Part shown: positions 1-7,209 of the stretch, piece after piece | Layout of the letters: the number at the start of each line of letters is the position of its first letter | Position numbering within the stretch: the first letter of the stretch is position 1 | Source of the DNA: Saprospiraceae bacterium | GTDB taxonomy: Bacteria; Bacteroidota; Bacteroidia; Chitinophagales; Saprospiraceae | Length of the DNA: 7,642 bases | Reading direction: 5' to 3' | Assembly (NCBI GenBank): GCA_027031145.1 | Contig: JALVEG010000539.1 | Coordinates: forward strand, 1 to 7,642 | Notes under the pieces: model-generated | The model's input: the letters and a program-made list of their open reading frames with translations, nothing else | What the model was told of the DNA's origin: nothing | Database searches by the model: none | Position numbers and translations under genes: made by a program

Positions 1-1422
1 GATGATGTCGATAGTGATGTAGACGGATCAAACGGTTTTGGAACTACTGCTAAATTTAATACAGAGATAAATATATTTCAAAATAAATGGGATGCAGGAG
101 TATATGAATGTGTACAAATAGGTGATTTAGCATGGCTCGATTATAATATGAATGATGTTTATGATTCAACAGAAACCGGTGTAAATGGATTATTGGTGAA
201 TTTGTATCGCCTGGTTAATGATAATTGGGTATTATGGGATATTGATTATACAGGTATCAATCCAAATAGTATTTGTGGTGACGGTTATTATTCATTTTGC
301 ACAAATCCCGGAACATATTTCTTATATTTTGCAATTCCACCTCAAGGTTTGGTTGCAGCACAACCTTTTGCAGGAAATGATCCGGAAAGGGATAGCGATA
401 TAAATAGAGCGCATGGAATAGGCACTACAGAATCATTTACTCTTGTTTCAGGTCAGGAAAAAGATTTATCCATAGATGCCGGATATTATGAAATGTCTAT
501 GGTTACAAATAGTCTTGCATGGATTGATGAAAATGCTGATGGTATAAAGGATCCGAATGAAACAGGTGTTCCAAATATGCTAATAGATATTTATGATATC
601 AATGGAAATTTATATCATCAGGCATATACGGATGTAGATGGCAATTATTATATTGATTATCTTCAAGCAGAAGATTATTATTTAAAATTTCATATTCCTT
701 CAGATTATAATGGTTATGGATTTACTGCCAGTAATCAGGGTAATGATGATTTTGATAGTGATGTTACCAATGCTTATGGATTTGGTACAACAGATTTATT
801 TGAGTTGGCTCCCGATGAAGAAAAACAGCACCAGGATGCCGGTATTAGTGAGGGATCCTTACCTTTAAATTCATTATTTGTAGGAGCAGAATGGAGAGAT
901 GATCATGTTTTAGTAAAATGGCTGACAGCAAATGAGATCAATGTAGAAAAATTTATAATTCAACGGGCATTTGATAAAAATGACAGGTTTATTGATCTGG
1001 GAGAAGTCAAATCAAAAGGAAAATCTGTAAATTCATATAAATTTGATGATTTTTCCAAATTTAAAAATGGTGTTTATTATTATAGAATAATCACAATTGA
1101 TAATGATGGCCTGAGGAGTATTAGTAAGATTGTTCCGGTATTTATAAGTAAAAATGATGGCAAGTATAATCTGAGAATTTATCCAAATCCTGCTGTTAAT
1201 AATACGTTTATTTCATTTGATTTACCAAGGGAAACTAAAGTTAAAATCGATATCTTGAATATTCAAGGTGAAAAAATTATGGATATAAATGATTTTGAAT
1301 ATTATAAATTAGGTAACAATAATATTGCTGTTAATTTGAATCAACTTGATGCTGCAACTTATTTTATCAGATTTATTTCTGAAAATAATACAATATTTAA
1401 AAAATTGTATCTACTCAGGTAG
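1..1422 (+). CDS. Secreted surface protein with SdrD B-like repeats and a C-terminal T9SS sorting domain (5' partial)
   Basis: The frame is open from base 1, so the gene starts upstream; 473 residues and a TAG stop are visible. Numbering residue 1 from base 1: 1-36 are the tail of one SdrD B-like (Cna_B-type) repeat ending DAGVYE; 37-164 are a second repeat, somewhat degenerate, with a two-cysteine insertion; about 165-282 are a third with the typical acidic loop (DENADGIKDPNETG at 176-189) and the DFDSDV...GFGTT signature. Residues about 293-382 look like a fibronectin-III-type beta-sandwich. Residues 391-473 form a type A T9SS sorting domain, beginning with LRIYPNP and ending KKLYLLR. In this family the sorting domain directs export across the outer membrane by the Por system and is usually cleaved when the protein is anchored to the surface or released. 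A role in adhesion or matrix formation is inference only. The gene converges on the rnf operon. Its last five codons and stop lie in the left arm of a 189-bp palindrome. Confidence 0.88.
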   Translation, partial: DDVDSDVDGSNGFGTTAKFNTEINIFQNKWDAGVYECVQIGDLAWLDYNMNDVYDSTETGVNGLLVNLYRLVNDNWVLWDIDYTGINPNSICGDGYYSFCTNPGTYFLYFAIPPQGLVAAQPFAGNDPERDSDINRAHGIGTTESFTLVSGQEKDLSIDAGYYEMSMVTNSLAWIDENADGIKDPNETGVPNMLIDIYDINGNLYHQAYTDVDGNYYIDYLQAEDYYLKFHIPSDYNGYGFTASNQGNDDFDSDVTNAYGFGTTDLFELAPDEEKQHQDAGISEGSLPLNSLFVGAEWRDDHVLVKWLTANEINVEKFIIQRAFDKNDRFIDLGEVKSKGKSVNSYKFDDFSKFKNGVYYYRIITIDNDGLRSISKIVPVFISKNDGKYNLRIYPNPAVNNTFISFDLPRETKVKIDILNIQGEKIMDINDFEYYKLGNNNIAVNLNQLDAATYFIRFISENNTIFKKLYLLR

Positions 1423-1593
1423 GGTGCTTTTGAGATGAAAAAATTTAATTTTTTTGTCAGATGAAACTCATTTTTTGAAGGCATAACTTGTCCCGCAAAA
1501 AGGCGGGAGTGGAGCTACGTCAAAAAAAATAGCTGAAATATGGCAAAAAAAGAGATTTTTTCAATCAAAATGACTCTACCTGAGTAGATACAA
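1405..1593. repeat. 189-bp imperfect palindrome with 18-bp perfect terminal inverted repeats (foldback/MITE-like)
   Basis: The left end, TTGTATCTACTCAGGTAG (1405-1422), is matched exactly by its reverse complement at 1576-1593. Inward, the two halves still align in the same order: TTTTGA, then a six-A run followed by T, then a seven-T run followed by G, another T run ending GA, and finally TCCCGC (1491-1496) pairing with GCGGGA (1503-1508) across a six-base loop. The centre of the terminal repeats (1499) coincides with the centre of that hairpin, so the whole unit is one long hairpin with mismatches, not two unrelated repeats. Both flanks on the plus strand are A-runs (1399-1404 and 1594-1600), which could be an uninformative target duplication. 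No ORF of note lies inside. It could be a non-autonomous mobile element, a dispersed bacterial palindrome, or a long 3' end structure between convergent genes. The family is not recognised. Confidence 0.72.
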
Positions 1594-1643
1594 AAAAAAA
1601 TATACTTGGTAAATAATTTATTAGTGCACTGTGCAAAATAGTA

Positions 1644-2219
1644 TTACACCATACCCACAAAACCCATAAATGCCAAAGAAAGCAATCCAGCTACCAGTAA
1701 GGCTATCGGTACTCCCTGCATACCTTTAGGAATATTTACAAGTTCCAATTGCTCTCTTATGCTTGAAAATATTATTATCGCCAGGCCAAATCCCAAAGCA
1801 TTGGAAAAAGCGAAAACCATTGCCTTGATAAGTGTGGCATCTTCCATACCTAAAGCCAGTATCGCAACACCAAGAACAGCACAATTAGTTGTGATCAGTG
1901 GCAAAAATACTCCAAGTGCCTGATACATCTGAGGACTTACTTTTTTCAATACTATCTCAACCATCTGTACCAGTGTTGCGATTACCAGGATAAAAGTGAT
2001 GGTCCTAAGATATTCCAAACCAAGAGGTACCAAAAGATATGAATGCATAAGATATGTTACCATTGTTGCCAGCGTCATCACAAATGTAACTGCGCCTGTC
2101 ATCCCCAATGCCGTAGGAAGTTTTTTGGATACTCCGAGAAAAGGACAAATACCGAGAAACTGGCTTAAAACTATATTGTTAACAAAGATAGCCGATATGA
2201 TGATTATTAAGTATTGCAT
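1644..2219 (-). CDS. rnfA: Rnf electron transport complex subunit RnfA
   Basis: This is a 191-residue integral membrane protein of usual RnfA/NqrE length, with six hydrophobic segments (roughly 4-24, 38-58, 71-91, 100-122, 130-153, 170-190). The family hallmarks are present: N14-N15 in the first helix, C25 in FLGICPFLG and C113 in TTNCAVLG. In characterised Rnf/Nqr complexes, C25/C113-type cysteines of RnfA together with the matching pair of RnfE hold a [2Fe-2S] cluster inside the membrane, which passes electrons between RnfB and the flavin subunits. It is the last gene of the operon, starting 4 nt after the rnfE stop, which suggests coupled translation. No classical GC stem followed by a T run is seen after its stop; the 189-bp palindrome lies about 50 nt downstream. 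Confidence 0.97.
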   Translation of the reverse strand: MQYLIIIISAIFVNNIVLSQFLGICPFLGVSKKLPTALGMTGAVTFVMTLATMVTYLMHSYLLVPLGLEYLRTITFILVIATLVQMVEIVLKKVSPQMYQALGVFLPLITTNCAVLGVAILALGMEDATLIKAMVFAFSNALGFGLAIIIFSSIREQLELVNIPKGMQGVPIALLVAGLLSLAFMGFVGMV

Positions 2220-2223
2220 AATA

Positions 2224-2817
2224 TTAGTTTTTCAATGTTAATTTATTATAAATTGCCGATAGATATGCCAATGCAATAAATGCTCCCGGAGGTAAAATAA
2301 ATAACAATATGGTATTGGCATTTTCACCAAACAATACAAGATTGAAAATACTTCCGCTACCGAGAATTTCCCTTGTGGCTCCCAGAACTGTAAGTGCCAA
2401 TGTAAATCCCAATCCCATCCCCAGTCCGTCAATGATTGAATGATATACATTATTTTTTGATGCAAATGCCTCTGCCCTGCCCAATATGACACAATTGACA
2501 ACGATAAGCGGAATAAAAATTCCCAATTGATCATAGAGGAAAGGAATAAATGCTTCCAAAATCATTTCTACTATGGTTACAAATGATGCTATCACAACAA
2601 TGAAAGCCGGAATTCTTACTTTATTGGGAATCAGGTTTTTAATCAACGAAACAACTATATTTGACATTATCAGAACAAACATCGTAGCAATTCCCATTCC
2701 CAGTCCGTTGTATGCAGTTGTTGTTACTCCGAGAGTGGGACACATTCCCAACAACATTACAAAAACGGGGTTTTCTTTTATTATTCCCTTGAAAAAAATT
2801 TGTTTAATATTGTTCAT
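2224..2817 (-). CDS. rnfE: Rnf electron transport complex subunit RnfE
   Basis: This is a 197-residue polytopic membrane protein, paralogous to RnfA and homologous to NqrD. The start (MNNIKQIFFKGIIKENPVFV) has the family's usual amphipathic entry before the first helix. C26 lies in LGMCPTLGVTT and C109 in VVNCVILGRAEAFA, matching C25 and C113 of RnfA. By family knowledge the two subunits pack as inverted partners around an intramembrane [2Fe-2S] cluster. The segment GLGMGLGFTLAL (131-142) and ATREILGSG (147-155) are also typical. It overlaps nothing; rnfA follows after 4 nt, while upstream it is separated from rnfG by 186 nt, the only loose joint in this operon. The start is chosen from homology and the lack of a better in-frame ATG upstream. 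Confidence 0.96.
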   Translation of the reverse strand: MNNIKQIFFKGIIKENPVFVMLLGMCPTLGVTTTAYNGLGMGIATMFVLIMSNIVVSLIKNLIPNKVRIPAFIVVIASFVTIVEMILEAFIPFLYDQLGIFIPLIVVNCVILGRAEAFASKNNVYHSIIDGLGMGLGFTLALTVLGATREILGSGSIFNLVLFGENANTILLFILPPGAFIALAYLSAIYNKLTLKN

Positions 2818-3003
2818 GATATAATTTTATCTATTACTATTTTTAATATTATCGAATACAATTAATATTTCAATTATTTTGTCATTATTTTTGTTTGTTT
2901 TACCACAAAAATATCGCCAAAATAGGACTACCATAATTTCATCCCTAACTGGATTTTACTCAGTATCAATTATATAAATTTTTAAATTTTAATCGAATAA
3001 TTT
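2818..3003. other. 186-nt AT-rich non-coding gap inside the rnf operon
   Basis: This stretch separates the rnfG stop from the rnfE start, whereas the other operon joints are 1 to 18 nt. It is very AT-rich and has no GC-rich hairpin followed by T's, so I do not see a terminator. On the minus strand TATTTTTG fits the Bacteroidetes -7 consensus TAnnTTTG, but there is no matching TTTG about 19 nt upstream, so an internal promoter is only possible. A minus-strand 35-codon ORF (2827-2934) is present but unconvincing. Confidence 0.5.
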
Positions 3004-3591
3004 TTATTTTTCAAAGTTTTTTTTCTCATTTACAAATGTATTATAAGCCGTTTGTACAGCATCCCCAAATGCCCTGCTGCTAATTGTCGCCCCGGTAATA
3101 GCATCTACCATCCCCCCGTCTTTTTTGACTTTCAGATCAAAATTTTCAGGATTTTTATCAATAAATTGTTTCAAAAATGATCCGGATGTCATTTTGGTTC
3201 CTAATCCCGGTGTTTCTTTTTGTTCCAACACAACAATATTGTGAATATTCCCTTTACCGGTAAAACCAACCATTAGTTTTATCAATCCGTTATATCCTTT
3301 TTTTGAAAAGGTGGAGATAGCTATTCCTGCCAATTTATCATTTTTCAAACCCGGAAATACAAAAAGACTGTCTTTTTCTCCCTCTACTGCAATAGCTTGT
3401 TTTTCAGCGAACGGATCATTTGTTATTTCAGGCAAAACTGTTTGTATGGCTTTTATTTGTTTCTGTTTTCTTGCTTCTGCTTTGGGTCCTTTTGTCAGTT
3501 CATTCATATAAGCAAGAGAAACCCCTGCTATCAGTGTCACCAAAGTAAGTGATATGATCATATTAAAAAAAGTAGATTCCAGTTTTTTCAT
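3004..3591 (-). CDS. rnfG: Rnf electron transport complex subunit RnfG (covalent FMN-binding)
   Basis: This 195-residue protein has one N-terminal membrane anchor (about 9-29) and an extracytoplasmic FMN-binding domain, homologous to NqrC. Conserved features are ETPGLG (126-131) and DAITGATISS (163-172). In RnfG/NqrC the threonine of the S/TGAT motif, here T169, carries FMN through a phosphoester bond, normally attached by the flavin transferase ApbE; no apbE gene is in this window. The length is normal for the family. It follows rnfD by 11 nt. In the complex it is thought to exchange electrons with the RnfA/RnfE cluster and the RnfD flavin on the outer face of the inner membrane. Confidence 0.96.
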   Translation of the reverse strand: MKKLESTFFNMIISLTLVTLIAGVSLAYMNELTKGPKAEARKQKQIKAIQTVLPEITNDPFAEKQAIAVEGEKDSLFVFPGLKNDKLAGIAISTFSKKGYNGLIKLMVGFTGKGNIHNIVVLEQKETPGLGTKMTSGSFLKQFIDKNPENFDLKVKKDGGMVDAITGATISSRAFGDAVQTAYNTFVNEKKNFEK

Positions 3592-3602
3592 AAAAATAGA
3601 AT

Positions 3603-4592
3603 TTAAGCACCAAACCTTTTTGGTTTTAATAATTTATCAATCAATGGCACAAAAGCATTCATTATCAAAATAGCAAATGATACTCCTTCGGGATATGCTC
3701 CCCAGTATCTTATCAGCATTGTGATCAGACCTATGCCTGCTCCAAAGATCAATTTTCCTTTATTATCCATTGGACTTGTTACAAGATCCGTAGCCATAAA
3801 AAATGCTCCAAGCATAATACCTCCTGTCATCAGGTGAAATCCGGGATTTGCATAATGCAGGGGATCTATTGACCACATTATTGTTGAAAAAATCACAATA
3901 CTCAATATCATCGAAACCGGAATATGCCAGGTGATCACTTTTTTCCATAATAAATATATACCGCCCAAAACAAGAGCGATCACGGATATCTCCCCTATTG
4001 ATCCACCGATAAAACCTAACAACATATCATAGTATGAAGGCAATTTATTCATGATCTCATCTATTGTGATATTTCCGTCTCTCAATGCTTCTTTCATATA
4101 TCCAAGAGGAGTTGCACCGGAAACAGCATCAGCAATAGATAATCTGTTTTCAAATACCTTGGGCCAGTTTGTCATTTGTACTGGAAAAGATATCAATAAA
4201 AATACCCTTCCTACCAATGCAGGATTGAAAATATTTGATCCCAATCCTCCAAAAGACAGTTTGGCAATACCGATAGCAACCAAACTTCCTGTAATAATCA
4301 TCCAAACAGGCAATCCTGCCGGCAGGTTAAATGCCAGTAACAATCCTGTTAAAGCAGCAGAACCGTCATTGATAGTTGTGGGTATTTTCATTAAATACTT
4401 TTGGATCAAATACTCAAATATCATACAGGATGCAATAGCAATAACCGTAAGGATCAATGCACTAAGCCCAAATACGTAAAATGAGATCAACAATGCAGGA
4501 ATCAATGCATAGATCACTTTGTACATCATTTTCTTTACACTTTCGTTAGTGTGCACATGAGGTGATCCTGAAATAATAATTTTGCTATCCAT
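3603..4592 (-). CDS. rnfD: Rnf electron transport complex subunit RnfD (covalent FMN-binding membrane subunit)
   Basis: This 329-residue membrane protein has about nine or ten hydrophobic segments and is homologous to NqrB. Signatures are SPHVHTNESVKKMM (10-23), DGSAALTGLLLAFNLP (76-91), GGLGSNIFNPALVGRVF (115-131), ATDLVTSPM (267-275) and a C-terminal AYPEGVSFAILIMN segment. S158-G-A-T161 is the flavinylation motif, with T161 the expected attachment point for FMN. By family knowledge RnfD forms the main ion-translocating membrane core with RnfG, RnfA and RnfE. The start codon lies 3 nt after the rnfC stop, so translation is probably coupled. Length and motifs show an intact gene. Confidence 0.97.
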   Translation of the reverse strand: MDSKIIISGSPHVHTNESVKKMMYKVIYALIPALLISFYVFGLSALILTVIAIASCMIFEYLIQKYLMKIPTTINDGSAALTGLLLAFNLPAGLPVWMIITGSLVAIGIAKLSFGGLGSNIFNPALVGRVFLLISFPVQMTNWPKVFENRLSIADAVSGATPLGYMKEALRDGNITIDEIMNKLPSYYDMLLGFIGGSIGEISVIALVLGGIYLLWKKVITWHIPVSMILSIVIFSTIMWSIDPLHYANPGFHLMTGGIMLGAFFMATDLVTSPMDNKGKLIFGAGIGLITMLIRYWGAYPEGVSFAILIMNAFVPLIDKLLKPKRFGA

Positions 4593-4595
4593 CGG

Positions 4596-5921
4596 TTAAG
4601 AATTTAATTCGTTTTTCACAGCTGCTTTCCCCAGTCTGATATAATCCAATAACGGTCTGTTTGAAGGACAAATATAACTGCATGACCCGCATTCGATACA
4701 CATCATGATATCTTCTTTTTTTGCCCTGTCAATCAAAACTTTTTCTGTTAAATTCATCAATAAATACGGTTCCAGTCCCATCGGACAAACATCAATACAC
4801 TTTGAGCATCTGATACATGCCTGAACTTCTCCTCTTATGGAATCTCTTTGAGGCATCAACAAAATACCCGATGTCCCTTTTGTAACGGGGATCGAAAAAT
4901 CTTTCACCGCTTTACCCATCATAGGACCACCGTTGATGATCTTACCGGTATCTTCCGGAATGCCTCCTGCCATATCCAGTAAATGCTGAACAGGAGTACC
5001 CAGTCTTACCCAAAAATTTGAAGGGTCTGGTATTGATTTTCCCGTAACGGTAACCACTCTTTTTATTAATGGAATATTTTTCTGAACAGCTTCATATATT
5101 GCAAAAACAGTACCCACATTATAAACAATAATGCCCAAGTCGATAGGAAATTTTCCAAAAGGTACTTCTTTTCCCGTTATTGCTTTAATCAATTGTTTTT
5201 CTGCTCCCTGAGGGTATTTTACTTTCAATGCACTCACTTCAATACCGGGATCAGTCTTTACTTCTTTTTCCAAAATATCAATTGCATCCGGTTTATTATT
5301 TTCAATCCCGATCACTGCTTTTTTAATTCCTAAGACTTTTAGAATAATTTTAATCCCAACTATTAATTCTTTCGGTTTTTCAAGCATCAACCTGTGATCT
5401 GCAGTAAGAAATGGTTCGCATTCTACCCCGTTAATAATTAAAAGTTCAGGTTTTGTTGAATAATTATCAACGTTTAGTTTAACATGAGAAGGAAATGTTG
5501 CTCCTCCCAATCCTACGATACCGGCATCTTTGATCTTACTCAATATTTCCTCTTTTGAATAATCAATATTTTCATTAAGCGATTTGTCAGTATCCACTCC
5601 ATCTACCCATTCATCTTCTTCAACCTTTACTACAATAGCAGGTTTTTTATATCCTGAAGCATCGGTAAAATTATCAATTTTCATTACCATGCCGGTTACA
5701 GGAGAATGGATATTGGCAGAGATCATACTTGTCGCTTTTGCGATTAATTGCCCTGTTCTGACTCTTACTCTTCTTTTGACGATTATTTCAGGCGGAGTTC
5801 CTATATGCTGAGCTATCGGGATCTGGACAATCTTAGGCAAAGGAATAGTTTTTATAGGACTTTCTTCTGATAGTTTATTATCAGGGATATGAAGACCGCC
5901 TTTTGGAAATGTTTTTAGCAT
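4596..5921 (-). CDS. rnfC: Rnf electron transport complex subunit RnfC (NADH/FMN and two [4Fe-4S])
   Basis: This 441-residue peripheral cytoplasmic subunit is related to the NuoF-type NADH-binding fold. The start MLKTFPKGGLHIPDNK is the usual N-terminus of the family. The glycine-rich loop GLGGATFPSHVKL (137-149) and NGVECEPFLTADHRLML (164-180) form the FMN/NAD(H) site. YPQGAEKQLIKAITGKEVP (236-254) is another conserved block. Two ferredoxin motifs follow: C369-x2-C372-x2-C375-x3-C379 and C408-x2-C411-x2-C414-x3-C418, for two [4Fe-4S] clusters. It is the short form, without the long alanine/lysine-rich C-terminal extension of enterobacterial RsxC. It is expected to be the site where NAD+ is reduced (or NADH oxidised). 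It lies 18 nt after rnfB and 3 nt before rnfD. Confidence 0.97.
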   Translation of the reverse strand: MLKTFPKGGLHIPDNKLSEESPIKTIPLPKIVQIPIAQHIGTPPEIIVKRRVRVRTGQLIAKATSMISANIHSPVTGMVMKIDNFTDASGYKKPAIVVKVEEDEWVDGVDTDKSLNENIDYSKEEILSKIKDAGIVGLGGATFPSHVKLNVDNYSTKPELLIINGVECEPFLTADHRLMLEKPKELIVGIKIILKVLGIKKAVIGIENNKPDAIDILEKEVKTDPGIEVSALKVKYPQGAEKQLIKAITGKEVPFGKFPIDLGIIVYNVGTVFAIYEAVQKNIPLIKRVVTVTGKSIPDPSNFWVRLGTPVQHLLDMAGGIPEDTGKIINGGPMMGKAVKDFSIPVTKGTSGILLMPQRDSIRGEVQACIRCSKCIDVCPMGLEPYLLMNLTEKVLIDRAKKEDIMMCIECGSCSYICPSNRPLLDYIRLGKAAVKNELNS

Positions 5922-5939
5922 TTTTTATTTTTTTATATT

Positions 5940-6800
5940 TTAATTCTGTACTACCGCACTTTCTTGCTTCTTTACTTTTTTAGGAGGAAATCCTGTTTCG
6001 ATTATTGATCCCGTTGGACACACGTCAACACACTTCCTGCACAAAGTACATTTATCAGCTTCGATATATGCCAGAAAGTTCTGCATTAGTATGGCGTCTT
6101 TCGGACATATTTTTGCACATTTCGAACAACCGATACAGGCATTATCACAAGCTTTTAGCGCTATTCCTCCCTTATCTTCATTCTTGCATGCAACATATAT
6201 TTTCAGATTTCTTTTATTTTTAGGTCTTAGTTCCAGTAGATCTTTAGGACATTCCAAAACACAGGCATTGCAACCGGTACATTTATCGGGATCCACAACA
6301 GGTAAATTTGTTTCAGGATCTATATGTATCGCATCAAATGCACAAACCGCAACACAATCACCAAAACCATCACATCCGTAATCACAATCGGTATCACTGG
6401 CAATACTCAGATCCGATATCCTGCATGACTTTGGTCCGTCATAAGTTGTTACCGGTTTACGTGCATCACAAGTACCATTGCATAACAAAACCGCAATTTG
6501 TGGTTTTCTTTCGGGAATACTTTTGTCCAATAAAACAGCAATTTCCTTCATTTTGTCATTTCCACATACAGGGCAGTAAAATTCGGATATATCTTCTGAT
6601 TCTACAAGTAATTGTGCCAATGACCGGCATCCGGGTAAGCCGCATCCACCACAATTTGCACCCGGAAGCATCTCTTCCACAATATCTATCTTGGGATTTT
6701 CAAAAACTTTGAATTTATTTGCGATTAGATAAAGTAAAAAAGATGATAAAAATCCCAAACCTGATAAAGAACCGACAGTATATAATACAGAATCACTCAT
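5940..6800 (-). CDS. rnfB: Rnf electron transport complex subunit RnfB (multi-cluster ferredoxin-type protein)
   Basis: This 286-residue protein has an N-terminal membrane anchor (about 6-27) followed by a cytoplasmic iron-sulfur domain. C50-x2-C53-x4-C58-x17-C76 matches the RnfB N-terminal 4Fe-S domain. Further on are C107/C111/C126, then C139-x3-C143-x5-C149-x3-C153, C174-x2-C177-x2-C180-x3-C184, C222-x2-C225-x2-C228-x3-C232 and C251-x2-C254-x2-C257-x3-C261. This makes it the long form seen in anaerobes such as acetogens, clostridia and Bacteroidetes, not the roughly 190-residue RsxB of enterobacteria. It is expected to accept electrons from soluble ferredoxin and hand them to the RnfA/RnfE cluster. 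The ATG lies one base after the TGA of the RseC-like gene. The tail after residue 268 is lysine- and valine-rich and looks unstructured. Confidence 0.97.
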   Translation of the reverse strand: MSDSVLYTVGSLSGLGFLSSFLLYLIANKFKVFENPKIDIVEEMLPGANCGGCGLPGCRSLAQLLVESEDISEFYCPVCGNDKMKEIAVLLDKSIPERKPQIAVLLCNGTCDARKPVTTYDGPKSCRISDLSIASDTDCDYGCDGFGDCVAVCAFDAIHIDPETNLPVVDPDKCTGCNACVLECPKDLLELRPKNKRNLKIYVACKNEDKGGIALKACDNACIGCSKCAKICPKDAILMQNFLAYIEADKCTLCRKCVDVCPTGSIIETGFPPKKVKKQESAVVQN

Positions 6801-6801
6801 A

Positions 6802-7209
6802 TCATAAGTGCTTTATTTTTAAATTAAACCTTTTATTGAAATACTTTCTATAAAGAAATAGCATTAAATAATAGATTATAAGAATCAAAATGGATATCAA
6901 ACCGGCTATTCCCTCATCAACATAAAAAGAAAGGACTATAACCCCTGAGATCAATATGATAAACGGGAAAATATATGCCCAAAACAATGCAAAAAAAGCC
7001 ATTTGTGAAGACATAATAATTTCTACTTTTTCTCCAGTTTTAAACCCTGTTTTATCAACATTTATTTTCAAAATATCTTTATTGCTGTTTATGACACTGC
7101 AAGACCCTTTGATTGAGCAGGCAGCACAATCCAAATTATCATCGATCACTACTTGTGCAACTTGATCAACTATAGTTTTGATAGTTCCTGTATGTGTCAT
7201 TTTGCTCAT
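6802..7209 (-). CDS. rseC: RseC/MucC-family small membrane protein (SoxR-reducing-system type)
   Basis: This 135-residue protein has the layout of the RseC/MucC family: a short N-terminal beta-type domain with a cysteine cluster (C28-x2-C31-x5-C37, in CAACSIKGSC), the segment FKTGEKVEIIMSS (56-68), then two membrane helices (about 69-95 and 99-119) and a basic tail. In gammaproteobacteria RseC acts with RsxABCDGE in keeping SoxR reduced, and it also affects sigma-E. Here its place as first gene of the rnf operon, one base before rnfB, suggests a role in assembly, Fe-S supply or redox tuning of the complex; that role is inference. Two starts are possible, at 7209 and three codons later at 7200; the longer one is used. 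The overall match is by pattern rather than strong identity. Confidence 0.85.
   Translation of the reverse strand: MSKMTHTGTIKTIVDQVAQVVIDDNLDCAACSIKGSCSVINSNKDILKINVDKTGFKTGEKVEIIMSSQMAFFALFWAYIFPFIILISGVIVLSFYVDEGIAGLISILILIIYYLMLFLYRKYFNKRFNLKIKHL

Noticed and set aside
1491..1508. GC-rich hairpin TCCCGC-loop-GCGGGA as a rho-independent terminator
   Set aside because: No T run follows the stem on either strand; the hairpin sits at the exact centre of the larger palindrome and is better explained as its tip.
1625..1635. Small palindrome TGCAC-T-GTGCA just after rnfA as a terminator or operator
   Set aside because: Only five base pairs with a one-base loop and no adjacent T run; too weak to call.
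2827..2934. 35-codon minus-strand ORF in the rnfG-rnfE gap
   Set aside because: Its composition is that of AT-rich non-coding DNA, it has no recognisable domain or membrane helix, and it does not resemble any known Rnf accessory protein.
4051..4479. 142-codon plus-strand ORF inside rnfD
   Set aside because: It is antisense to a clearly conserved rnfD; long antisense frames arise easily opposite genes with this codon bias.
6005..6712. Several overlapping plus-strand ORFs opposite rnfB
   Set aside because: All are shadows of the cysteine-rich rnfB reading frame; none has a coherent protein pattern.
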